NCBI GenBank assembly: GCA_016716605.1
Contig: JADJWA010000001.1
Span: 682,001 to 746,000 of the forward strand
Direction of reading: 5' to 3'
Origin: Flavobacteriales bacterium
GTDB lineage: Bacteria > Bacteroidota > Bacteroidia > Flavobacteriales_F > PHOS-HE28
Length of the DNA stretch: 64,000 nt
Shown here: piece after piece, positions 45,319 through 52,722 of the stretch
Layout of the letters: each line of letters starts with the position of its first letter
Numbering within the stretch: the stretch's first letter is position 1
The notes under the pieces: model-generated
What the model was told of the DNA's origin: nothing
The model's input: only the letters and a program-made list of their open reading frames with translations
The model's database searches: none
Position numbers and translations under genes: made by a program

Positions 45319-45326
45319 TACTTTCG
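45319..45326 (+). promoter_or_regulatory. Candidate -7 box before the bacilliredoxin gene (TACTTTCG)
   Basis: TACTTTCG lies 99 bp before the ATG at 45425, in a 254-bp intergenic stretch where I see no other signal. A longer leader than usual for this genome would follow. Confidence 0.3.
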
Positions 45327-45424
45327 CGCCGCCATCCGAACCGCTGAACACGGAGAATGATGGATGCGGAACACTCGCAACCGGTCCTTTTGGACAAGCC
45401 TGCAACACCCAACCCCGAACAAGC

Positions 45425-45835
45425 ATGTACCCCCCCGAACTCACCGCCCCGATGTCCATGGATCTGGTATCCGCCGGATTCGAAGAACTGAAGACCCCCG
45501 AGCAAGTGGACAAGGCCCTGGCGCAGCCCGGCACGGTGCTCTGCGTGGTGAACAGCGTGTGCGGCTGTGCGGCAGGAGCAGCGCGCCCCGGAGTGAAGCA
45601 CAGCCTCCGCGGCGCGAAGCGCCCAGACAAACTCGTGACCGTATTCGCCGGAGTGGACACCGATGCGGTGATCCAAGCGCGCAAGCACTTCCTGCCCTAC
45701 CCGCCTAGCAGCCCCAGCATGGCGTTGTTCAAGGATGGCAAGCTGGTCCACTTCCTGGAGCGCCACCACATCGAGGGCCGCACCGCTGAGATGATCGCGG
45801 AGAACCTCGGCATGGCCTACGAGGAGTTCTGCTGA
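45425..45835 (+). CDS. BrxA/BrxB-family bacilliredoxin
   Basis: The 136-residue product has the thioredoxin-like pattern of the YphP/YqiW family with the CGC motif at Cys46-Gly47-Cys48 (VNSVCGCAAG). The closing helix is AEMIAENLGMAYEEFC. In Bacillus these proteins remove bacillithiol from modified proteins; Bacteroidota members are common. The start MYPPELTAPMSMDLVSAG is typical. It stands alone between two large minus-strand genes and faces the BNR gene across a bidirectional hairpin. Confidence 0.92.
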   Translation: MYPPELTAPMSMDLVSAGFEELKTPEQVDKALAQPGTVLCVVNSVCGCAAGAARPGVKHSLRGAKRPDKLVTVFAGVDTDAVIQARKHFLPYPPSSPSMALFKDGKLVHFLERHHIEGRTAEMIAENLGMAYEEFC

Positions 45836-45846
45836 AAAGACCTGCA

Positions 45847-45893
45847 TCGAACGAGGGCGCCTTGGCCGTTACGGCCGTGACGCCCTCGTTCGA
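45847..45893. terminator. Bidirectional hairpin terminator between convergent genes
   Basis: Arms tcgaacgagggcg (45847-45859) and cgccctcgttcga (45881-45893) are perfect complements. They enclose a loop that can itself fold (ggccgttacggcc). It lies 11 bp after the bacilliredoxin stop and 10 bp after the BNR gene's stop on the other strand. Confidence 0.75.
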
Positions 45894-45903
45894 TTCGACC
45901 CGC

Positions 45904-48900
45904 TCATGGAAGCTGTTCCCAGCGCACGTTCGTGGGCACATTCCCACCGATGTTCTGCAGTATCGGGTCGCGGTCGTTGCTGCTGCCCGTGTAGCGAACC
46001 AGGCCGTCGAGGTTGACATCTTCCAGATAGTACCCGGGCACCGTGTTGGTGGGAACCGCTCCGCCAACGATCAATAGGATGGGGTCCCGGTCGTTGAACT
46101 GACCTGTGTACTTCATCTGGGCATCGCGCCAGGCGTTGCCGCACCAAAGGGTGCGCACAGCGCCCAGCGTACGCATGGCTTCCGTGCCGTGCAAGGCCAG
46201 GCTAGGGCTGGTGAAGTCGATTACGCTGCTCGTGGTGGTGAGGTTGTAGCCGTTCGCGGTCATCGCGCCGAAGTGGTTGCGGTGCCGCATGGCGATGCGG
46301 TACATGCCAGCCGGTGCGAGCAATGCCACGGGCGAGACCCCATCCTCCGCCACCACATCGCCATCGCGCTGCACGAGCGCGGCGCGCGTGGCCACGATGC
46401 TCGAAGGGGTTGCGGCATCGCGAAGCTCCACCATCACCCAATCGACGATGGCATCGTCGCCTGTGCGCGATAGCACTCCGGACTGGATGAGCTCACCGCC
46501 ACCATCGGCCGCCTGCGTGAAGCCAAGTGCCGTATAGGGCTCTGTGGCGGGTATCCATCCGGCCGTGCGAAGGCCATCGCCCATGCGTTGCGCATCCGCA
46601 TCGTAGGGGCCGTCCAAGAGGACCTTCAGCGCCACACGAAGTCCATTGTTCTGCACCTCGATGTTGTCGAGGTAGAGCCGGTTCCCGTACTGATTGGTGT
46701 TCACGAAGCGGATCACGACGGCTTGTCCATCGTAGGCTCCGAGGTCGAGGTCGCGCAGCGCCCATTGGCCGGCTGCGGTGGGCGCCCACGGGCTGGTGGT
46801 CACGGGCGCGGTGCCGAGCGCGGTGCCTGCCGCATTGAAGAGCGTGGTCCAGTTCGCACCGCAGTTGGTGCTGATCTCCACGCGCAGCGCATCCGCATAC
46901 CCGCTTGAGCTGTACGGAGCATAGGCCTGATGGAAGCGCAGGCGCGTGCCCGCGCTGCCGGCCAAGGTGATCAGCGGTGTGATCAATCGGTCCTCCTGGC
47001 CGGGCGAGTTGTAGTAGTAGTTGTCCAACCGCCAGGCACGCGTGGGCGCTCCGGCCGGGCCGGTCACGCTCACGTTGGTCCAGGTGTCCAGGCCATCCAC
47101 GTTCTCCAGGCGCCAGCCCGTTGGCGTCACGGCTTGATCCTCCGCATTCGCGACCATCGGCGCGCTTGCCGTGAAGTTGGCGTAGGTGACGAAGGCCGGG
47201 ATCGTCCTCGTGCTGGTGCCGTACGCATCCGTTACGGTGAGCGTGACATCGTAGTTGCCGGGCGCGCCGTAGGTCACGAGCGGGCTGCGGTTGGTGCTGC
47301 TGCTGGGCGATCCTCCGGGGAAGCTCCAGCTCCACGAGTAGCCGTTGCCGCTGAGCACGCTGTTGTCGTAGAACTGCACGCTGGGCGCCAGGCAGGTGAT
47401 CGTGCGCTTGTCCGCGCTGAAGTTGGCCACGGGCGCGCTGGGCGTTTCCACGGTGCTCTCCCACACGCTGCGGTCGGTGCCGTTGCGGATCTTCTGTTCG
47501 CGGTAGTTGATCAGCAGGCGCGTACTGAAGATGCGCGCGGGCAATCCCGTGTTCCATAGGGCCCATGCGGGGGCGCCATCGCTGCGATAGTAAACCGCGC
47601 GGCGCGTGCCGATGTACAGTCCGCCATTCGTTCCCAGCTGATGCGCGATGTTGGTGGGCCACTCGTTGTTGAGCGTGGCATCGCTGATGTTGGCCCAGCT
47701 CGTCCCGCCATTGGTGCTCCGGAAAACCACGTAGCCGTTGATGTTGGGGTAATCGCCGTACTGGCTGGTGCGCGCGAGCCAGATGGTCTGCGGATCGGTG
47801 GCGCTCACGGCGATATCGTAGGGCACCCATGTGTTGCCGTTGATCGCTGAGCTGCTCGGAGTGATGTTCGTCCAACTCGTTCCGCCGTTGGTGGTGCGCC
47901 ATACCTTCTTATCGCCCCACCAATCGATGTAGGTGCAGACGTACATCGTGTTCGGGTCGTTGAACGCCACTTCGATGCTGGTGACATACTCCCCGAAGTC
48001 GTGCACCTCGGTGAAGCCAGCGCCGTTGTCGTCCGTGCGCCAGAGCGAATTGCCCTCGCCCACGAATGCGGTGTTCACCAGGTTGGGGTGCCAGGCCACT
48101 TCGCTGCTATGGCCGGTGATGTAGTCCGCGTTGGGCTCGCGGGCCCAGCTCGCATTGCCGTTGTTCACGGTGCGGTCGCCGCTGAGGGTCTTGTAGCCGT
48201 AGTCGCTCAGTGCGCGGCGATCGTACTGCGGATGCACGAAGCCGCGGTAATTGTCGCCGCCATCGGTGCTCACCCAGCCGTTGGTGTACACGTTGTTATC
48301 CTTCAGCAGCGTCCCGTTGTGGTAGGTGCCGCCGAGCATCACGCTGCTGCCCGTCCATCCGCCAGCGCCGAAGCCCCAGAAGTCGGTGCCCGCGATGCCG
48401 AACATGCGGCGGTTGAAGGTGGCGCCGCCATCGATGCTGTAGAAGATGCCGCCGTCATTCGCCACCCACACCTCGTTGCCGTAGTAGCGGATATCGTGGA
48501 TGTCGGCGTGCACGTAATCCGCCTTGTAGCTGTGGCTCCATTTCGCCGGACAGGTGAAGGTCACGCCGCCATCGGTGCTCACCCAGCGCTGCACGCCGCA
48601 CACATCGAGCTTGTCCGCATTGGCGGGATCCACGGCAAAGGCGAGGTCGTAGTAGTACTGGCCGCCATCATCGAGGCCCTGATCATCCCAGCCCAGGAGG
48701 TTCTTGTTCGTGGCCGAGGGCACGCCGCCGGGCTGTGGACCGCAGCATCGGAAAGTCCAGTTGCTGCCGCTATCGGTGCTCTTGTACACGCCGTAAAGGC
48801 CGCTGCCTCCGTTGGCCACGCCGGTGCAAAGCGCATAAACCGTGTTGGGTGCGGCTGCGCTCACGGCGATCTCGGTGCGCTCCTGCTCGTCAGGCGAAAC

Positions 48901-49833
48901 GGGCAAGGGCCAACCCGTGCCGACCTGCGTGAAGCTCACGCCGCTGTTGGTGCTGCGCCAGAACTCCGTGCGGTTGCTGATCTGCTTGATCGCATAGACC
49001 GTGGCGGGATCGCCCGGTTTCAACTCGAGCTCTTGCCATGATCCCGCCTGCACCTGCGTGAAGCTGCTGCCGCCATTCGTGCTGCGGTACAAGCCGGCGC
49101 TGCTGCATACGAAGAGGATCTGGTTGTTCGTGGGATGCAGCACGATGTCGCGGATCGTGTGGTTGGCTGCCTGGAACGCCGCATCGCCGATGCTTGCCCA
49201 GTTCGCGCCCCCATCGGCGGTCTTCCACAGATCGCCCTCCGCGCCGAAGTAGGCCGTGTTCTGCGCCGCGTGGTCCAGCTCCACGCTGTACACCGTGCCG
49301 ATCATCAAGCCCTTGGTCACATTGGTCCAGTTCAGGCCCTTGTCCGTGCTCTTCCACACGCCCGCGTTGGCGGTGCCGGCATAGAGCAGGTTGCCATTCG
49401 CGAGGCTCTGCTCAACGGTGTACACATGCGCCGCGCCACAGGCGTAACTCTTCGCTGCCGCGCCGTGATCCCAATCGAAAGGTCCGATGCATGTCCAATT
49501 GGCGGCGCGCTCGCCGCTCGCGCTCTCGCTCAAATAGGCGCTGAGGTCCTCTTCATACGCCTCGCGCTGCGCGATGTCCTTTGGGATGTGGTTGTGCCCG
49601 ATTTCCCGCTTCCACCGTTTGAAGTACTGCGTGTGGATGTCCTTCACGAAGGGATTCGCGGCGTAGTAGGCATCGTAGGCCGCCTGCACCGCGCCGGGAT
49701 CGGCCTCGGGGGCGTACATGAGCTGCACCCATTGAGGCGATTCGCTCGGGCCGCGCGAGACCATGCGCTCGAAGGTCTGCGCGGATGCGCCGAACGCGCA
49801 TAGCAAGCCGAAGGAAAGGCAGAAGGAACGCAT
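45904..49833 (-). CDS. BNR-repeat surface protein with PKD domain and the same C-terminal module as the M36 peptidase
   Basis: The 1,309-residue product has a signal peptide (MRSFCLSFGLLCAFGASAQ) and an N-terminal helical part. A long sortilin-like beta-propeller region follows with many BNR repeats (WKSTDKGLNW, WKTADGGANW, YRSTNGGSSF, WRTTNGGTSW). A PKD domain comes next (APSVQFYDNSVLSGNGYSW, then YDVTLTVTD). After that is a jelly-roll region and the module from LKVLLDGPYDADAQRMGDGL. It ends in two repeats (GNAWRDAQMKYTG-FNDRDP and EDVNLDGLVRYTG-SNDRDP) and the tail RWEQLP. It lacks a recognisable T9SS sorting domain. The ATG at 49833 fits the signal peptide; a longer frame adds 38 non-protein-like residues. 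Confidence 0.87.
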   Translation of the reverse strand: MRSFCLSFGLLCAFGASAQTFERMVSRGPSESPQWVQLMYAPEADPGAVQAAYDAYYAANPFVKDIHTQYFKRWKREIGHNHIPKDIAQREAYEEDLSAYLSESASGERAANWTCIGPFDWDHGAAAKSYACGAAHVYTVEQSLANGNLLYAGTANAGVWKSTDKGLNWTNVTKGLMIGTVYSVELDHAAQNTAYFGAEGDLWKTADGGANWASIGDAAFQAANHTIRDIVLHPTNNQILFVCSSAGLYRSTNGGSSFTQVQAGSWQELELKPGDPATVYAIKQISNRTEFWRSTNSGVSFTQVGTGWPLPVSPDEQERTEIAVSAAAPNTVYALCTGVANGGSGLYGVYKSTDSGSNWTFRCCGPQPGGVPSATNKNLLGWDDQGLDDGGQYYYDLAFAVDPANADKLDVCGVQRWVSTDGGVTFTCPAKWSHSYKADYVHADIHDIRYYGNEVWVANDGGIFYSIDGGATFNRRMFGIAGTDFWGFGAGGWTGSSVMLGGTYHNGTLLKDNNVYTNGWVSTDGGDNYRGFVHPQYDRRALSDYGYKTLSGDRTVNNGNASWAREPNADYITGHSSEVAWHPNLVNTAFVGEGNSLWRTDDNGAGFTEVHDFGEYVTSIEVAFNDPNTMYVCTYIDWWGDKKVWRTTNGGTSWTNITPSSSAINGNTWVPYDIAVSATDPQTIWLARTSQYGDYPNINGYVVFRSTNGGTSWANISDATLNNEWPTNIAHQLGTNGGLYIGTRRAVYYRSDGAPAWALWNTGLPARIFSTRLLINYREQKIRNGTDRSVWESTVETPSAPVANFSADKRTITCLAPSVQFYDNSVLSGNGYSWSWSFPGGSPSSSTNRSPLVTYGAPGNYDVTLTVTDAYGTSTRTIPAFVTYANFTASAPMVANAEDQAVTPTGWRLENVDGLDTWTNVSVTGPAGAPTRAWRLDNYYYNSPGQEDRLITPLITLAGSAGTRLRFHQAYAPYSSSGYADALRVEISTNCGANWTTLFNAAGTALGTAPVTTSPWAPTAAGQWALRDLDLGAYDGQAVVIRFVNTNQYGNRLYLDNIEVQNNGLRVALKVLLDGPYDADAQRMGDGLRTAGWIPATEPYTALGFTQAADGGGELIQSGVLSRTGDDAIVDWVMVELRDAATPSSIVATRAALVQRDGDVVAEDGVSPVALLAPAGMYRIAMRHRNHFGAMTANGYNLTTTSSVIDFTSPSLALHGTEAMRTLGAVRTLWCGNAWRDAQMKYTGQFNDRDPILLIVGGAVPTNTVPGYYLEDVNLDGLVRYTGSSNDRDPILQNIGGNVPTNVRWEQLP

Positions 49834-49916
49834 AGGTGCAGGTTTCGTGCAAGATGCAATGCGCGCTATGGCGGCCGCACTGAGTTTCGACAGGCGCATT
49901 GGGATCCTGCCAACGA

Positions 49917-49944
49917 AGGAGCCCCGGCTCGCACCGGGGCTCCT
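49917..49944 (-). terminator. Hairpin terminator of gdhA
   Basis: Perfect 11-bp arms aggagccccgg (49917-49927) and ccggggctcct (49934-49944) enclose a 6-nt loop, 22 bp beyond the gdhA stop on the minus strand. There is no long T tract. Confidence 0.7.
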
Positions 49945-49965
49945 CACGTTCGAAACTGCTCGCGC

Positions 49966-51321
49966 TTACACCACCCCCTGATCCAGCATCGCGTCGGCCA
50001 CTTTCACGAAGCCGGCGATGTTGGCGCCCTTCACGTAGTTCACGCTCTTGCCCTCGGCGCCGTGCCTCACGCAGGCGGCGTGGATGTTCTTCATGATGCT
50101 GTGCAGGCGCTGATCCACCTCTTCGGCGGTCCAGCTCAGGCGCAGGCTGTTCTGGCTCATCTCCAGGCCGCTGGTGGCCACACCACCGGCGTTGCTGGCC
50201 TTGCCCGGGGCAAAGGCCACCTTGGCAGCGGCGAACACTTCGATCGCTTCAGGCGTGCTTGGCATGTTGGCGCCTTCGGCCACGTACTTCACGCCCTTCT
50301 TCACCAGGTCCTTCGCGTTCTTGCCATCGAGCTCGTTCTGCGTGGCGCAGGGCAGTGCCACATCGCACTTGGCCACCACGTCCCACACGCGCGCGCCCTT
50401 CCTGTAGGTGACGCCCTTGAACTTCTTCGCGTACTCCTCGATGCGGCCGCGCTTCACATTCTTCAGGTCCATGAGGAAGGCGAGCTTCTCGCCATTGATG
50501 CCGTTGGGATCGTGGATGCTGCCGTCGCTGTCGCTGGCGGTGACCACTTTGGCGCCGAGCTGCGTGGCCTTCTCAATGGCGTACTGCGCAACGTTGCCGC
50601 TGCCGCTCACCGCCACCGTCTTGCCCTTGAAGCTTGTCTTATTGTGCTTCATCATCTCCTCAGCGAAGTACACGCAACCGTAGCCGGTGGCTTCCGGGCG
50701 CATGAGCGAACCGCCCCAGGTGCGGCCCTTGCCGGTGAACACGCCGGTGAACTCGTTGCGCAAGCGCTTGTCCTGGCCGAACATGAAGCCGATCTCGCGT
50801 CCGCCCACGCCGATGTCGCCCGCGGGCACATCGGTGAACTGGCCCACGTGGCGCCACAATTCGGTCATGAAGCTCTGGCAGAAGCGCATCACTTCATTGT
50901 CGCTCTTTCCCTTCGGATCGAAGTCGCTGCCGCCCTTGCCGCCGCCCATGGGCAGCGTGGTGAGGCTGTTCTTGAAGGTCTGCTCGAAGCCCAGGAACTT
51001 CAGGATGCTGAGGTTCACGCTGGGGTGGAAGCGCAGGCCGCCCTTGTAGGGTCCGATGGCGCTGTTGAATTCGATGCGGAAGCCTCGGTTCACTTGGGTG
51101 TGGCCCTTGTCATCCACCCACGGCACACGGAAGATGATGGTGCGCTCGGGCTCCACCATGCGCTCCAGGAGCATCTTACCCTTGTACTTGGGGTTCGCTT
51201 CGATGAAAGGGATCACCATCTCGGCTACTTCGTGAACGGCCTGGAGGAATTCCGGCTCGTTGCCGTTGCGCTTCTTCACTTCGGCCATGAAGGCATCAAC
51301 GGCCTTGTTCGACTTTGCCAT
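49966..51321 (-). CDS. gdhA: NADP-type glutamate dehydrogenase
   Basis: Interconverts glutamate with 2-oxoglutarate and ammonia, usually in the assimilatory direction for this class. The substrate-binding and catalytic lysines are in GPYKGGLRFHP (Lys93) and the PMGGGKGGSDFDP segment (Lys129). The Rossmann motif VSGSGNVAQYAIEKATQLGA follows. The length of 451 residues matches the hexameric bacterial enzyme. The ATG at 51321 was chosen; the longer frame adds 13 residues over the likely promoter leader. A hairpin terminator follows and a TACATTTG box precedes. Confidence 0.96.
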   Translation of the reverse strand: MAKSNKAVDAFMAEVKKRNGNEPEFLQAVHEVAEMVIPFIEANPKYKGKMLLERMVEPERTIIFRVPWVDDKGHTQVNRGFRIEFNSAIGPYKGGLRFHPSVNLSILKFLGFEQTFKNSLTTLPMGGGKGGSDFDPKGKSDNEVMRFCQSFMTELWRHVGQFTDVPAGDIGVGGREIGFMFGQDKRLRNEFTGVFTGKGRTWGGSLMRPEATGYGCVYFAEEMMKHNKTSFKGKTVAVSGSGNVAQYAIEKATQLGAKVVTASDSDGSIHDPNGINGEKLAFLMDLKNVKRGRIEEYAKKFKGVTYRKGARVWDVVAKCDVALPCATQNELDGKNAKDLVKKGVKYVAEGANMPSTPEAIEVFAAAKVAFAPGKASNAGGVATSGLEMSQNSLRLSWTAEEVDQRLHSIMKNIHAACVRHGAEGKSVNYVKGANIAGFVKVADAMLDQGVV

Positions 51322-51357
51322 CGGGATGTTTTGTTGGTGCTTTTGTTTAAGCGGCGG

Positions 51358-51365
51358 CAAATGTA
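51358..51365 (-). promoter_or_regulatory. Candidate -7 box of gdhA (TACATTTG)
   Basis: The plus-strand caaatgta reads TACATTTG on the minus strand, an exact TAnnTTTG, 37 bp before the gdhA ATG. No TTTG lies at the -33 distance. Confidence 0.5.
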
Positions 51366-51374
51366 GGTGGGGCT

Positions 51375-51396
51375 ATGCAGGTTGAATGCAGGTTGA
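51375..51396. repeat. Tandem 11-bp repeat upstream of gdhA
   Basis: The unit atgcaggttga occurs twice without mismatch, followed by gggttggtggaggttgaagg. It sits directly upstream of the gdhA -7 box, so it may overlap the promoter's upstream region. It belongs to the GGTTG-rich repeats seen elsewhere in the window. Confidence 0.6.
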
Positions 51397-51489
51397 GGGT
51401 TGGTGGAGGTTGAAGGCGTTGCCCCCCAGCCCAGAGCACCAACTGGCGGCCTTGGCTCGTGCGCTGGGCCAACGCCCGGCCCTTCAACC

Positions 51490-52596
51490 TCAATTCACCT
51501 CATACACCTTCCCCGGAAGGCTCCTCACCGCCCCGCTGAACTCCATGTTGAGCAGCAGTCCGGCCACTTTGCCTTGTGGCCATTTGCTCTGCATGCAGAG
51601 GTCATCGATGCTGATCCTGCCCTTGGCCCTGATCAAATCCAACAACAACTGCTCATCGGGCATCAGTTCCGCGAAGAGCGCGGCTTGAACGGAAGCCTTC
51701 TTCTTCTTGGGCAGCCATTCCATCAGGGTGATCACATCCTTGGCGTTGTTCACCAGGGCCGCCTTGTTCTGCTGGATGAGCTTGTTGCAGCCTTCGCTCC
51801 GCGGGTCGGTGGGCCGGCCGGGAAAGGCGAAGACCTCGCGGTCGTAGCTGCTGGCGATGTCGGCGGTGATGAGGGAGCCGCCCTTGGGGCCGCTCTCCAC
51901 CACGATGGTGCAATCGCTGAGGCCGGCGATCACGCGGTTGCGCGCGGGGAAATTGCCCGGTGCGAAGTGCGAGCCGCTGGGCAATTCGCTCACGAGCGCG
52001 CCGTGCTTCACCATGTCCTTGGCCGTGACGGCGTGGTCACCGGGGTAGAGCTTGTCCAATCCATGCGCCACACAGCCGATGGTGGGCAGGCCGTTCTTGA
52101 TCGCATGCCGATGCGCCACGATGTCTATTCCGTAGGCGAGGCCGCTGACGATGGTGGCGTTCACCTCCTTCAACCCCTGCACGAGCTCCGCACAGAGCTG
52201 CTTGCCGGGCTCGGTGGGCGTGCGCGTCCCAACGATGCTCACCATGCGCGCATCGTCAAGGTCGGCATGGCCTTTCACGAAGAGGATCACCGGAGCATCC
52301 TCGCATTGCTTCAGGCGCTTCGGGTATTCCGCATCGAGGTAAAAGAGCATGCGGAGCCGGTGCTTTCGCACGTATTCCAGCTCCTTCTCGGCGGCTGGCA
52401 ATACCTTCTTGTCGGTGATGGAGGCGATGAGCTTCGGCCCGATGCCGGGCACCTTCTCCAACGTGTTCTTCAGCTTCTTGTCCGTGAAGACGGGATCCAC
52501 GCCGCCGCAATAGGCCACGAGGTTGCGCGCGTTCACCGGCCCGATGCCCTTGAGCATGCTCAGGGCGATGCGGTGGATGGACTCCTGATCGGTCAT
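51490..52596 (-). CDS. dprA: DNA-processing protein DprA
   Basis: Loads RecA on incoming single-stranded DNA in natural transformation. The Rossmann-fold core shows VSIVGTRTPTEPGKQLCAEL, SGLAYGIDIVAHRHAI, GCVAHGLDKLYP, FPARNRVIAGLSDCTIVVE and GSLITADIASSYDREVFAFP, all typical. An N-terminal helix-hairpin-helix-like part (GIGPVNARNLVAY, VPGIGPKL) and a C-terminal winged-helix (DEQLLLDLIRAKGRISIDDL) complete it. The length of 368 residues is normal. The ATG at 52596 was preferred to one seven codons earlier. Its presence suggests competence, which would fit the signs of recombination elsewhere in the window. Confidence 0.94.
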   Translation of the reverse strand: MTDQESIHRIALSMLKGIGPVNARNLVAYCGGVDPVFTDKKLKNTLEKVPGIGPKLIASITDKKVLPAAEKELEYVRKHRLRMLFYLDAEYPKRLKQCEDAPVILFVKGHADLDDARMVSIVGTRTPTEPGKQLCAELVQGLKEVNATIVSGLAYGIDIVAHRHAIKNGLPTIGCVAHGLDKLYPGDHAVTAKDMVKHGALVSELPSGSHFAPGNFPARNRVIAGLSDCTIVVESGPKGGSLITADIASSYDREVFAFPGRPTDPRSEGCNKLIQQNKAALVNNAKDVITLMEWLPKKKKASVQAALFAELMPDEQLLLDLIRAKGRISIDDLCMQSKWPQGKVAGLLLNMEFSGAVRSLPGKVYEVN

Positions 52597-52722
52597 GGAT
52601 TCAATTCGTGATGCCAATAGCGGAGTTCATCAGAGTGAGGTTCGCGCGTTCATCCCTTCCTCTACATTCGCCCGACCGCCGTGGTTCCTGTCGATCGCGG
52701 CGGCCCCAAGATCGCTGTACGC

